Of a DNA stretch of 26,852 nt, positions 1-8,209 are shown piece after piece (the first letter of the stretch is position 1; every line of letters begins with the position of its first letter). The position numbers and the translations under genes were made by a program. The stretch comes from Candidatus Methanofilum arcanum (lineage in GTDB: Archaea; Halobacteriota; Methanomicrobia; Methanomicrobiales; Methanospirillaceae), in assembly GCA_031285085.1 (NCBI GenBank), contig JAITWW010000048.1, positions 1-26,852 on the forward strand, read 5' to 3'. Below the pieces are notes generated by a model that saw only the letters and a list, made by a program, of their open reading frames with translations, was not told the DNA's origin and did not search any database.

Positions 1-292
1 CCTTATAAAAGCAAAAGTAGATGCTGGCTTTGAAAGGCCATTTGATTATCTCATCATCTACTCGATACTTCACAGCCTTGGGATCTATGCAGATGTGAGA
101 ATTTATACCTATGAATTCCATGAAGTATACCAAAATGTAGAAACTGCGCTAGAGGATTGGAGATTGATGTACAATGTCCCTCTTGATAATGAGATCTTTA
201 CTCAAGAGATAACACATCAGCTTATCAGCACTGATGATGGATACGCATTGCCACGAACAAGGAGAGTTGCTGCTATCCATTGGCATGTTTAA
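1..292 (+). CDS. C-terminal part of a class I SAM-dependent methyltransferase (truncated by window start)
   Basis: An open frame runs from base 2 to the stop at 290-292 without needing a start codon, so the gene begins outside the window; the first in-frame ATG/GTG (95) is probably internal. The visible 96 residues include LGIYADV and an alternating charged end, RTRRVAAIHWHV. This resembles the C-terminus of archaeal methyltransferases with a YxxGIYAxVE strand and a final aliphatic/aromatic strand. The SAM-binding part is not visible, so the substrate cannot be named. The 3' end overlaps the convergent acetyltransferase gene by a few bases (289-292). Confidence 0.55.
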   Translation, partial: LIKAKVDAGFERPFDYLIIYSILHSLGIYADVRIYTYEFHEVYQNVETALEDWRLMYNVPLDNEIFTQEITHQLISTDDGYALPRTRRVAAIHWHV

Positions 293-771
293 AACCATTT
301 CATCATGAAAAGGGCATCTTCTCCATTTGCATAATACGAATCAAACACACACACAGGTTGATAAGAGAGCTTAAGATAAAACTGCTGAGCAAGTACATTT
401 GACTGACGAACCTCAAGCTGCATTGCTTTTGCTTCACGTGCAATGGCAGCGGTTTCTGCGTGTAAAATGAGATCCTTTCCAATACCTAAGTCTCTGTATC
501 TTGGATCCGTTGCGATATTACAGATATGGCCATATACCTCCGAACCAGTATATTCTATTCCACATATCACAAATGAAATCACCTTTCCTCCTGCAACAGC
601 ACAAAAAGAGGTCTCATAAAAACACTCAATTGTCTCTTGCAGGATCTCTGCTGACCATGGATCCCCAAATGACTCCTCTTCAATTCGTGCCATCGCATGA
701 ATATCATGTCTTTGTGGGTTGCGAATGATAATCCCAGATGAGGGAGTATAGAAAGAGCGGGCATATGGCAT
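289..771 (-). CDS. rimI: GNAT N-acetyltransferase, RimI-like
   Basis: The product (160 aa from the chosen start) has the GNAT core: an N-terminal strand IIIRNPQRHD followed by IEEESFGDPW, which is typical of RimI, then the acetyl-CoA loop in NIATDPRYRDLGIGKDL (R-x-x-G-x-G), and LEVRQSNVLAQQFYLKLSY, the usual N-x-x-A-x-x-F/Y-Y end motif. RimI-type enzymes acetylate protein N-termini (archaeal ArdI/NatA-like or ribosomal protein S18), in the cytoplasm. The frame is open upstream to 879, but a start there would run into the divergent DUF1015 gene. ATG 771 sits about 25 bases after a TATA-like CTATATG (about 793-799 on this strand), which suits a leaderless transcript. ATG 798 is the alternative. 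Confidence 0.75.
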   Translation of the reverse strand: MPYARSFYTPSSGIIIRNPQRHDIHAMARIEEESFGDPWSAEILQETIECFYETSFCAVAGGKVISFVICGIEYTGSEVYGHICNIATDPRYRDLGIGKDLILHAETAAIAREAKAMQLEVRQSNVLAQQFYLKLSYQPVCVFDSYYANGEDALFMMKWF

Positions 772-842
772 ACTAAATAATAGTACCGTTGCAATCATAT
801 AGCAGTGTCGCCACATACGTATGCATAGATTTTTGGTGCTCC

Positions 843-2108
843 ATGGTTCATCTCTATCCCTTTCAAGCAGTTCACCCAAAAAAAGAGAAAGCTCAAGATA
901 TTGCAGCCGTTCCTTATGATGTTATCAATGCAACAGAGGCTGCAGAAATCATACGAAAACAACCTCTTTCTTTCCTGAACATCTCGCGTTCTGACGCGAC
1001 ACTCTCCTGTGATCCCTATGATGCGAAGGTCTATGCAACAGCACAAGAAAGATTTGCTCAGTACATGCATGATGGCCTGCTCATCAAAGATCAGCTTCCA
1101 TCTCTTTATATCTACCGTGTAACCACTCAAATGAGAAAGTACACTGGTCTTTGTGGATGCTTCGATCTTCTTGAGTACCAAAACGATACGATCCGAAAGC
1201 ACGAACTTACTCGCGTTGAAAAAGAACAGGATCGTACCCGTCATATTGATGCAGTAAATGCAAATACTGGACCTGTCATCTTTCTCCATGAGAAAAACCA
1301 CATCATTCGATCTCTTCTTACAGAATATATCCAGATAATAAAAACGCCATCAATCTGTGTCACTGCTCCTGATGGAAGCATACATGAAATATTTCCATTC
1401 TCCAATCAGGAACAGATTCATTCATTTGTTCAGGAGTTTTCAAATATCAAACATCTCTATATCGCTGATGGTCACCACCGCTGTAAATCAGCACTCAATG
1501 TACTTGAGCAGCGGGCAGCAAATGTAGACATAACCACAGTTCCAGAAGATACAAAACGGGTTATGGGTGTTGCATTTGCAGAAGATGAAGTCATTGTGTA
1601 CGGATATCATCGCCTTATCCTTACTCTTCATCACACCACTTCTGAAACATTCATGAATATGTTAAAAGAAATTGCAACTGTTACGCCGTATCCCTCTCTT
1701 GATCCATCTGTTTCCCAGATCAAGACAAAACAAGACGTAGCAACATCTCACATTCTCCACCTCTATTACAACAAAACCTGGTACGAGATAGCTATCCCAA
1801 AAAAGTCAGTTCTAAACCCAGTTGACGCCCTTGATGTGACAGTACTACAAACTTGTATATTGGAACCCTTCCTCCATATCACTAATCCACGAACAGATCC
1901 TGCTTTACAGTATGTAGGAGGATCTTCCCCGGTATCTGTGCTTATGGAGGCAGTTGATCGTGGAGAAGCAGTGTTCGCAATTGCGATGCAACCTGTATCT
2001 GTTACCGATGTATTTGCAATCGCTGACAGTGGTGGCATCATGCCTCCAAAATCAACCTGGTTTGAACCAAAGATGCTAAGTGGACTCACAACTCATCTTC
2101 TCTCATAA
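843..2108 (+). CDS. DUF1015 family protein
   Basis: The 421-aa product begins MVHLYPFQAVHPKKEKAQDI and continues VPYDVI, the characteristic N-terminus of DUF1015 proteins, so ATG 843 is preferred over the upstream in-frame start at 789. Further family landmarks are FLNISR, the HELTRVEKEQDR segment, the IADGHHR motif near the middle, and KSTWFEPKMLSGL at the C-terminus. Length is normal for the family (about 410-430 aa). The family is widespread in methanogens and some bacteria and its biochemical role is not established; the conserved HHR and DGHH residues suggest an enzyme. It lies 59 bases upstream of the PolD small-subunit gene on the same strand and may be co-transcribed with it. Confidence 0.85.
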   Translation: MVHLYPFQAVHPKKEKAQDIAAVPYDVINATEAAEIIRKQPLSFLNISRSDATLSCDPYDAKVYATAQERFAQYMHDGLLIKDQLPSLYIYRVTTQMRKYTGLCGCFDLLEYQNDTIRKHELTRVEKEQDRTRHIDAVNANTGPVIFLHEKNHIIRSLLTEYIQIIKTPSICVTAPDGSIHEIFPFSNQEQIHSFVQEFSNIKHLYIADGHHRCKSALNVLEQRAANVDITTVPEDTKRVMGVAFAEDEVIVYGYHRLILTLHHTTSETFMNMLKEIATVTPYPSLDPSVSQIKTKQDVATSHILHLYYNKTWYEIAIPKKSVLNPVDALDVTVLQTCILEPFLHITNPRTDPALQYVGGSSPVSVLMEAVDRGEAVFAIAMQPVSVTDVFAIADSGGIMPPKSTWFEPKMLSGLTTHLLS

Positions 2109-2167
2109 TGAGAGAACCTCTATCACACGGAAAAAATAAAACCTAAAAGATCCATTCCACTCACCCC

Positions 2168-3598
2168 ATGTTTGCAACATCAACCATTATTGAGCGTTTC
2201 CTTGATGAAAAACTTCAGGTACACCCAGATGTGATATCATACATCATCGAACATAATGACATCTCACTTATTGATCGCATCATTGAACGCGTGCCTGCAG
2301 AGTGCCTTGTTGCATCATTGTCTCACGTTCCTGGCCTCTACCCTTCCCGAGACGGATGTCGATTTTTAGGGGACCCTGAGATCGAAGTTGTGCTTGGCAG
2401 AGAACACACCGCTCGCCCTGTCAATAATGTGAGTGATTATGTCATGTACTTTAATAATCGGTACAAAACTCTTTCAAGCATCATACGTGGAAGATGTAAT
2501 GCAGCACCAATTGAAGCCTTACTTCGTAATGATCAATACATGCAAGAAGAATGCGCAGTCATTGGCATGGTCTCTGATCTTCGCACCACTGCAAATGGAC
2601 ATCGAATGGTTCAGCTTGAGGATCGCACCGGCTCCATAAACGTGTTATTTAATCGTTCCCATCCAGGATTTGATGAAGCAGAAAAACTGGTGTATGATGA
2701 GATCATTGGTGTGAAAGGTACTCTCTCTCAAGAACGAACCCTTCTCTTTTCAAACCAGCTCTATCGTCCTGATATTCCATTTTCATACCAGCCGTACATG
2801 AGTGATAAGCAGGGAAAAGCCGCATTAATATCAGACATCCATGTAGGTAGTGATACATTTTTGGAAGAGGAATGGCTTTCATTCTTGGATTGGATCTCTG
2901 ATAGTGAGATTTCGTACCTTCTGATTGCAGGTGATATGGTTGATGGCATTGGTATCTACCCTGGCCAGGAGCATGAGCTCATGCTTCCAAACATCTATGA
3001 ACAGTATGATCGCCTTGGCGAGTATCTCTCAGATCTCCCCTCACGAATAAAGATTATCTGTGCTCCTGGAAACCACGATGTTGTACGGGGAGCCGAGCCA
3101 CAGCCAGTCATTCCTGAGCAGTTTCGAAGAAAATACTGTGAAAATTGTACATTTGTTGAAAATCCTGCTGTTGTGAGTGTGCAAGGTGTGAAAGTACTCA
3201 TGTACCATGGGAGATCATATGATGATTTGATTGGGCTGATCCCTGGTGCAAGCTATGAGCAACCAGGTGATATCATGATCGAGATGCTGAAACGTCGTCA
3301 CCTCTCTCCATGTTATGGAAGAAAAACACCCATTGCCGCGGCAGCGGAAGATAGACTTGTGATCGATCCAGTGCCTGAAGTACTACACACAGGTCATGTA
3401 CACATCTTAGGAATCTCTTATTATCGAGGTGTTCTCTGCATCAATGCTGGAACCTGGCAAAGCCAGACTGCATTTCAAAAACAGATGAATATCAATCCAA
3501 CACCTGCAAAGGCAGTGGTTTTGGATCTCATGACACTTCAGCCAAGTGTATATGATTTCATGAAATCAGAGCCAACACCAGAACAAATAGCTGATTGA
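2168..3598 (+). CDS. polB: DNA polymerase II (PolD) small subunit DP1, with 3'-5' exonuclease phosphoesterase domain
   Basis: The 476-aa product is the small subunit of the euryarchaeal replicative polymerase PolD, which pairs with DP2 (not in this window). An N-terminal region of about 110 residues is followed by an OB-fold (about 125-205, including DRTGSINVLF) and a calcineurin-like phosphoesterase domain from about 215. All metal-binding motifs look intact: SDIHVG (D223, H225), GDMVDG (D256), PGNHD (N302, H303), MYHGRSYDD, and HTGHVH (H407, H410, H412). The proofreading nuclease is therefore probably active. Length is typical of the family. ATG 2168 follows directly on an A/T-rich leader, and the gene lies 22 bases before the next gene. 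Confidence 0.93.
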   Translation: MFATSTIIERFLDEKLQVHPDVISYIIEHNDISLIDRIIERVPAECLVASLSHVPGLYPSRDGCRFLGDPEIEVVLGREHTARPVNNVSDYVMYFNNRYKTLSSIIRGRCNAAPIEALLRNDQYMQEECAVIGMVSDLRTTANGHRMVQLEDRTGSINVLFNRSHPGFDEAEKLVYDEIIGVKGTLSQERTLLFSNQLYRPDIPFSYQPYMSDKQGKAALISDIHVGSDTFLEEEWLSFLDWISDSEISYLLIAGDMVDGIGIYPGQEHELMLPNIYEQYDRLGEYLSDLPSRIKIICAPGNHDVVRGAEPQPVIPEQFRRKYCENCTFVENPAVVSVQGVKVLMYHGRSYDDLIGLIPGASYEQPGDIMIEMLKRRHLSPCYGRKTPIAAAAEDRLVIDPVPEVLHTGHVHILGISYYRGVLCINAGTWQSQTAFQKQMNINPTPAKAVVLDLMTLQPSVYDFMKSEPTPEQIAD

Positions 3599-3620
3599 CA
3601 CATTTCAGAAAACTGAGACA

Positions 3621-4286
3621 ATGAAACGAACAGCACTCATCTGGGACACCCCATTATTATTTGCCCGCCTACTTTCAGACTGTGGGTACCAATGTGATGA
3701 GATAACACCACATCATCTCGTAGCCCCTTTTTTTCGAGGTGAATATTCTCTTATGGTAATTCCTAGTGGATTTGGTGATGCCAAATACTCTCGTGTCTTA
3801 CCTGCACTCAAAGCGCTCTCTTCACGATTCAAACGATATACAGATCAAGGAGGAGTGCTCCTTCTCTTTGGTGCTGCATCAGAACGAAAGGACGCATACC
3901 AGTGGCTTGTTCCAATTACATATCATTTTGGATTTTTTGATGCTGAGGTAATTCCATTCTCATCAGAATCATCCTCCCCTCCATCATGTGATTCCCCGAT
4001 CATCCCTCCTCCTTTGCTTCCAGTTGAGTACTCTCCCCGGGGCCAAGATGATAGCGAGACAAACGTCTATGCCCTTGATGGGTACCTTATGTACCATGAA
4101 GCATCTCTCCCCTATCCCATTCATGTCCTTGCAACGGTCATGCATCCAGATACTCATGCAGAAGTTCCTGTGTTTGTACGTATTCCATGTAAAAATGGTG
4201 CAATTTTCATATCTACCATCCATGAATACCCAACTCCTGCGTTTTTAATGCGGATAATGGACACTGTACAAAATACCCCATTATAG
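3621..4286 (+). CDS. Conserved-looking hypothetical protein, possibly a GATase-like flavodoxin-type fold
   Basis: I cannot name this 221-aa protein. It opens with a beta-strand MKRTALIWDTP, and residues about 45-90 read as strand, loop, helix, strand: LMVIPSGFGD, a helix with ALKALSSRFKRY, then GGVLLLFGA. This arrangement resembles glutamine-amidotransferase-like or ThuA-like Rossmann domains, but no catalytic Cys nucleophile motif is visible. A low-complexity Ser/Pro-rich insert lies in the middle (about 115-135). It starts 22 bases after the PolD small-subunit gene on the same strand, so it is probably in that operon. The codon use and length support a real gene. Function unknown. Confidence 0.65.
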   Translation: MKRTALIWDTPLLFARLLSDCGYQCDEITPHHLVAPFFRGEYSLMVIPSGFGDAKYSRVLPALKALSSRFKRYTDQGGVLLLFGAASERKDAYQWLVPITYHFGFFDAEVIPFSSESSSPPSCDSPIIPPPLLPVEYSPRGQDDSETNVYALDGYLMYHEASLPYPIHVLATVMHPDTHAEVPVFVRIPCKNGAIFISTIHEYPTPAFLMRIMDTVQNTPL

Positions 4287-4329
4287 GCATTTGGATCACC
4301 AAAATACAAGGCTATATCTACCACTAACT

Positions 4330-4382
4330 TACTATACATACTATAACTAACTGTACTACACTGTTACACGACACTGTACTAC
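4330..4382 (+). promoter_or_regulatory. Repeat-rich region upstream of birA (candidate operator/promoter)
   Basis: The 130-base gap before birA contains two copies of TACTATA (4330-4336, 4339-4345), which could serve as TATA boxes. Two perfect copies of ACTGTACTAC follow (4350-4359 and 4373-4382, 23 bases apart), with a third partial ACTGTTAC between them at 4360. Such spaced direct repeats ahead of a gene for a DNA-binding BirA could be an autoregulatory site. This is inference: the repeats do not look like the bacterial BirA consensus. Confidence 0.35.
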
Positions 4383-4416
4383 TCAGCCAATTTGTCCCAA
4401 GACGGAGTCTACCAAT

Positions 4417-5421
4417 ATGACAGATATTCCAACTGCATTTGATTTGCTTCACCTCCTTATCGCTGCACAAAAAAATACTTTTGGCAGTAATGGTGTGTGC
4501 ACAACAGACGAGATCATAGAATGCCTTTCAGTTCAGCCAGTGCAGGTCTTGCAATACGTGGACGAGCTCCGTGATATGGGATATACTATTGTTGCATCCC
4601 ATGACACTGGCTACCACCTCGTAGATACTGATTTTGCATTGATGCCACACACGATCTTCTCTCACCTTGATACGCGAGTGATCGGAAGAAAGATCAAGTA
4701 CTTTTCCACCATTCCATCAACGTCATGGTATGCCCGTGAGCTTGCAGAGCAGCATGCTAATTCAGTAGATGGCATGATGATTATCGCCCGTGAACAGACC
4801 GGAGGGCTAGGAAGGCTTGGTCGCGCCTGGTCTTCCCCAAAAGGTGGCATCTGGGCTACCCTTATTCTCAAGCCATCTCTTCCAGTTGACAAGATGTTCA
4901 TGCTTACGCTTGTAGGTTCTGTTTCCATTGCAAAGGTTATACGCAAAAAATACAAGATTGGTGGACTCATTAAATGGCCAAATGACATCATGATAGGAGA
5001 TAAAAAAGTTGGAGGACTACTTGTTGAGGTAAATGCCCATAAAGGAGCTCTTGATTACTGTCTGCTTGGGTTTGGCATTGATGTGAATGTGAATCTTGAC
5101 AATATCGATCCAGAGATTCGTTCTCGTGTTACTTCTATCTCAGACGAGCTTGGATATGTTGTGGATCCTGCAAAACTTCTCGCAGCGTGCTTAAAAGAAT
5201 TTGAGATCAGATATGATCAGGTTGAGGATGGTGAGTATGATTCTGTGCTGCGCGAATGGAAGGGAATGTCAGCTACTATCGGACGCAGAGTGCGAGTAAA
5301 TAAACTCTCATCTTCTTTTGAAGGGGAAGCAATAGATGTCGATAAAGATGGAACGCTTCTGGTTCGCAAGGATAACGGAACAGTTGAGCGTGTCATTGCA
5401 GGAGATGTATTTCCCGTATAA
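4417..5421 (+). CDS. birA: Bifunctional biotin operon repressor / biotin-protein ligase
   Basis: The 334-aa protein has three BirA regions. Residues about 1-70 form a winged helix-turn-helix (TDEIIECLSV, then YVDELRDMGY). The catalytic domain contains TGGLGRLGRAWSS (128-140), corresponding to the biotinyl-AMP loop GRGRRGR, KWPND (186-190) and KKVGGLLVE (catalytic K197). The C-terminal SH3-like domain ends VERVIAGDVFPV. It makes biotinyl-5'-AMP and attaches biotin to a lysine of an acceptor; here the obvious acceptor is PycB, encoded later in this window. The HTH domain makes transcriptional control likely. It is the first gene of a run of five biotin genes, 15 bases ahead of bioY. Confidence 0.92.
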   Translation: MTDIPTAFDLLHLLIAAQKNTFGSNGVCTTDEIIECLSVQPVQVLQYVDELRDMGYTIVASHDTGYHLVDTDFALMPHTIFSHLDTRVIGRKIKYFSTIPSTSWYARELAEQHANSVDGMMIIAREQTGGLGRLGRAWSSPKGGIWATLILKPSLPVDKMFMLTLVGSVSIAKVIRKKYKIGGLIKWPNDIMIGDKKVGGLLVEVNAHKGALDYCLLGFGIDVNVNLDNIDPEIRSRVTSISDELGYVVDPAKLLAACLKEFEIRYDQVEDGEYDSVLREWKGMSATIGRRVRVNKLSSSFEGEAIDVDKDGTLLVRKDNGTVERVIAGDVFPV

Positions 5422-5436
5422 AACCCATTTTTTTGT

Positions 5437-5970
5437 ATGTTAGGTGACAAAAAAAAATCACTTTTAATATCATATACTGCTGTATTTGTTGCATTAATCG
5501 CAGCTGCATCTTGGATCTCTATACCAGTTCCACCAGTTCCATTTACCCTTCAGACCATGATGGTGCTGTTGTGTGCAGGGGTAATGAAACGATATGCAGT
5601 GATTCCAGTGACATTGTATATCACTCTTGGTTGCCTGAATCTCCCAATTTTTCATAATGGAACTGCTGGCCTTGGTGTTGTGCTTGGTCCTACCGGAGGG
5701 TATATGTTTGGATTCATCATTGCTGCAGTTGTAGCTGGATATCTGTATGAATCAAAGGCATCCATGATCCATCTCCTTGGCCTGATTCTTGGAACCATAA
5801 GTATCCTATTGTTTGGAACAGCATGGATTGCTATCTCAAGTGGAATGACAACTGAAGCAGCCCTCATTGTTGGATGCGTACCATTCCTTGTTGGAGATGG
5901 TATGAAGCTCATTCTTGCGTTCTATATTGCGCGGATGGTTGAAAAAATAAACCCCATTCGCTGGGATTGA
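5437..5970 (+). CDS. bioY: BioY, biotin-binding S component of an ECF transporter
   Basis: The 177-aa protein has about six hydrophobic segments and the BioY landmarks PVPPVPFTLQTM (residues about 30-42), GLGVVLGPTGGYMFGF (about 75-93) and a late FLVGDGMKL segment. It binds biotin in the membrane and works with the two ATPases and EcfT encoded just downstream. Length is typical (about 170-200 aa). The start ATG 5437 has no evident ribosome binding site. It is preceded by seven Ts (5428-5434), so expression relative to birA may be modulated. The A9 run at 5449-5457 encodes three Lys codons of the N-terminus. Confidence 0.92.
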   Translation: MLGDKKKSLLISYTAVFVALIAAASWISIPVPPVPFTLQTMMVLLCAGVMKRYAVIPVTLYITLGCLNLPIFHNGTAGLGVVLGPTGGYMFGFIIAAVVAGYLYESKASMIHLLGLILGTISILLFGTAWIAISSGMTTEAALIVGCVPFLVGDGMKLILAFYIARMVEKINPIRWD

Positions 5971-5984
5971 TGTGAAACTGATAC

Positions 5985-6581
5985 ATGATTGAGTGCAGAG
6001 ATCTGCGTTGTGGAATTATTGATATAAACTTTGCAACTCTTCCTCCCGGAATTATTGCGGTTACCGGTCGAAACGGTTCTGGGAAGACGACGTTTTTGCG
6101 CCTTTTGGCAGGTCTTTCTTATCCAGAAACTGGTGAGATCAGGATAGATACACATCGACCTGAGGATATTCATTGTGGCTGGGTTGGGGATGCTCCTGAT
6201 AAGAATCTTATCTTTGGAACCGTAGAATCTGAAATCTCTTCACCATTGTGGTTTGCACACCAGTCTGCTGAGCTTGTCAGAGAGGCAGTTTCTGATGTGG
6301 CATCTGAACTTGGGATCTCTCATCTTCTATCTCGAAATGCACGTGAATTATCTGGAGGAGAGAAAGTGCTTGTTTCACTTGCAACAGCATTAGTGAGTTC
6401 TCCGATGCTTCTTATTATGGATGAGAGTGATGCGTACCTTGATCAAAAAACAGCACTTCGTGTGTATTCCTGCGTGCGTGCACGTTCAGTTTCCTATGTT
6501 GTGTATACAACTCACAGGCCTGATGCCTCACTTCTGGCAGATATATGTATTTGTTTTGAAGATGGGCGCCTTATTGGATAA
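5985..6581 (+). CDS. ECF transporter ATP-binding protein (first ATPase subunit)
   Basis: A short ABC ATPase of 198 aa. Walker A is GRNGSGKTT (28-36), the signature is LSGGE (122-126), Walker B is LLIMDESD (D146, E147), the D-loop ends AYLD, and the switch His is H177 in TTHRPD. The Q-loop position reads VGDAPDKNLIF, so aspartate (D69) seems to replace the usual glutamine. It lacks the C-terminal extension of many EcfA proteins. With its neighbours it should form the energising module of biotin import at the inner face of the membrane. It starts 14 bases after bioY and is followed after 5 bases by the second ATPase. Confidence 0.88.
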   Translation: MIECRDLRCGIIDINFATLPPGIIAVTGRNGSGKTTFLRLLAGLSYPETGEIRIDTHRPEDIHCGWVGDAPDKNLIFGTVESEISSPLWFAHQSAELVREAVSDVASELGISHLLSRNARELSGGEKVLVSLATALVSSPMLLIMDESDAYLDQKTALRVYSCVRARSVSYVVYTTHRPDASLLADICICFEDGRLIG

Positions 6582-6586
6582 AAAAC

Positions 6587-7201
6587 ATGAATTCACACTC
6601 TCAGCCAGAACTTATTCTTGAGGATGTGCAGTACCAAACAGCAGGATGTCTTGTGAAAGGGTCTGGACGATACGGAGTTGGGTTACATCTCCTATTCGGG
6701 CCAATAGGTTCAGGAAAGTCAACAATTGCAGGGCTGATGGCTGGTACATTGTCACCAGAGATTGGAACAGTGGGGCGCATGTATATCTCGCGCTCGCTTC
6801 TTTCAGTTCAGTTTCCAGAGTACTATATCACCGCGATGACTGTTGCAGGAGAGATTAAAAGTTGGGGCCTTTTTCCAAAGGAGGTACTTTCATTCCTTTC
6901 CCTTGAAATGCGGGCAGATGATCCTGTGATGACTCTGTCACGAGGTGAGCTGAAGCGGCTTCATCTTGCATGTGTTTGTATGCAGAATGCAGAGCTTGTG
7001 ATATATGACGAGCCATTTGCTTCGCTTGATATGGATGGACAGGAATGGTTGCGTGATATTTTGCTTGATACAGCAAAAACCCGCATTGTTATTGTGAGTA
7101 CACATTATGGTGTTTTTGATCTCATCTCTCCTCATCTGATCAAAAGTCGATCAGAGATGACAAATGGCTTTTTACATCAAAGAAGATTTGGTGAGATATA
7201 G
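6587..7201 (+). CDS. ECF transporter ATP-binding protein (second ATPase subunit)
   Basis: The 204-aa product is a second, divergent ABC ATPase. Walker A is GPIGSGKST (38-46), the Q-loop Gln is Q75 in SVQFPEYYI, the signature is LSRGE (117-121) instead of LSGGE, Walker B is LVIYDEPFASLD (D141, E142) and the switch His is H173 in STHYG. It probably heterodimerises with the preceding ATPase, as EcfA and EcfA' do. Because a signature motif acts on the partner's Walker A, the altered signature here faces the site that already has the altered Q-loop. The gene starts 5 bases after the first ATPase and ends 17 bases before ecfT. Confidence 0.88.
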   Translation: MNSHSQPELILEDVQYQTAGCLVKGSGRYGVGLHLLFGPIGSGKSTIAGLMAGTLSPEIGTVGRMYISRSLLSVQFPEYYITAMTVAGEIKSWGLFPKEVLSFLSLEMRADDPVMTLSRGELKRLHLACVCMQNAELVIYDEPFASLDMDGQEWLRDILLDTAKTRIVIVSTHYGVFDLISPHLIKSRSEMTNGFLHQRRFGEI

Positions 7202-7218
7202 AAAGGAAAAAGAGCACC

Positions 7219-7878
7219 ATGAGAGATCCACGACTTCGTTTAGCTGCAACGATTCTTCTATCAATCATTGCATTTATTTCTGTTCCAGGTGCAATACTTG
7301 CGCTTCTGTGGTGGCTCCTTTCCTGTGCAGTGTATCGACGTATATTACTTCCTTCTCCAGTCTTATTGGTTCCTGCAATCTTGTTTGTTGTTTTTGCCGC
7401 AGTTTTGACAGGAATCTCAATTGGATTCATGGAAAGTATCTCATATGGAGCTCGGTTACTTGTTGTCTTAATTATTGCGTCATATGCATATGCTATGCAG
7501 CGAGAAGGTGATTTTTTGTCAACAGCGGTATGGGCGTTTGGAAATCGTTTTGGATTTGATTTGGGGCTTGTTGGAGAGATAGTTGTCTCTACGCTTGATG
7601 TTCTTTCTGATGATATGAGACTCGTTCGTCAGGCTCTTGCTCAGAAGCAAACGAGGATGAATTTGCATGTTCTGACCTCCATTGTACTGACGCAGCTTGT
7701 GCTCAATTTGGGGCGTGGTGCACAGCGAGCTGATGTTCTTGCGATTCGTGGGTATCGCCAGGGTGGTACATATGTTCCTGCATTTATTCGGGAGCGAAGT
7801 GATGGGATATTCTTTTTGTTGGCGGTAGTGATTGTATTTTTTGTTATTCTTTTGGGAGTGTTCACAAATGGACTGTAA
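7219..7878 (+). CDS. EcfT, transmembrane coupling protein of the biotin ECF transporter
   Basis: The 219-aa protein has four to five hydrophobic segments (about 8-45, 48-75, 80-95 and 195-217). A cytoplasmic loop between contains LGRGAQRADVLAIRGYRQGG; the A-I-R-G and G-R-G-A elements match the coupling-helix motifs (Ala-Arg-Gly type) through which EcfT contacts the two ATPases. It completes a BioMNY-like set in the order S component, ATPase, ATPase, T component. A purine-rich stretch upstream (7200-7212) may include the ribosome binding site. It is the last gene of the block and is followed by oligo-T runs. Confidence 0.87.
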   Translation: MRDPRLRLAATILLSIIAFISVPGAILALLWWLLSCAVYRRILLPSPVLLVPAILFVVFAAVLTGISIGFMESISYGARLLVVLIIASYAYAMQREGDFLSTAVWAFGNRFGFDLGLVGEIVVSTLDVLSDDMRLVRQALAQKQTRMNLHVLTSIVLTQLVLNLGRGAQRADVLAIRGYRQGGTYVPAFIRERSDGIFFLLAVVIVFFVILLGVFTNGL

Positions 7879-8209
7879 CATACAATGGAATCGATCAAAT
7901 AACCACACATGAGGATGAAATCCACCTGTACGGTTGGAAAGCTAAGAATGTGTACTCATAGGATGATAAATATCTGTTAAATATCCTTTTTCTCAAAACA
8001 AAGTTACCACATTTTTTCAATCAATTAAACACATCTTTACATATTTATATAAAATAGTTTTTACATTATACTCTACAACATTATAATTCCACCCTATTTT
8101 GTAGGACATGTACAACTATGAGTACAACCTCTTAAAATTGTTAGCTGCAATAGCAAAAAGTATGGTTAAAAATAGAAGAAGTGTTATCAATTACAACCTG
8201 AGCCACTAC
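7879..8209. other. AT-rich gene-poor interval with one arm of an inverted repeat
   Basis: No convincing gene is seen in this 331-base stretch. It holds the left arm of the 18-bp inverted repeat, the oligo-T runs, and TATA-like sequence (TTTATATAAAATAG, about 8044-8057). That TATA lies upstream of a 41-codon open frame at 8108-8233 on the plus strand, which runs into the 3' end of the opposing gene. The frame is too short and unlike anything I recognise to be called a gene. Its AT content is higher than in the flanking core genes, as in accessory DNA. Confidence 0.5.

Noticed and set aside
795..1301. A 168-codon minus-strand frame opposite the DUF1015 gene
   Set aside because: It is antisense to a recognisable conserved protein and shows no domain of its own.
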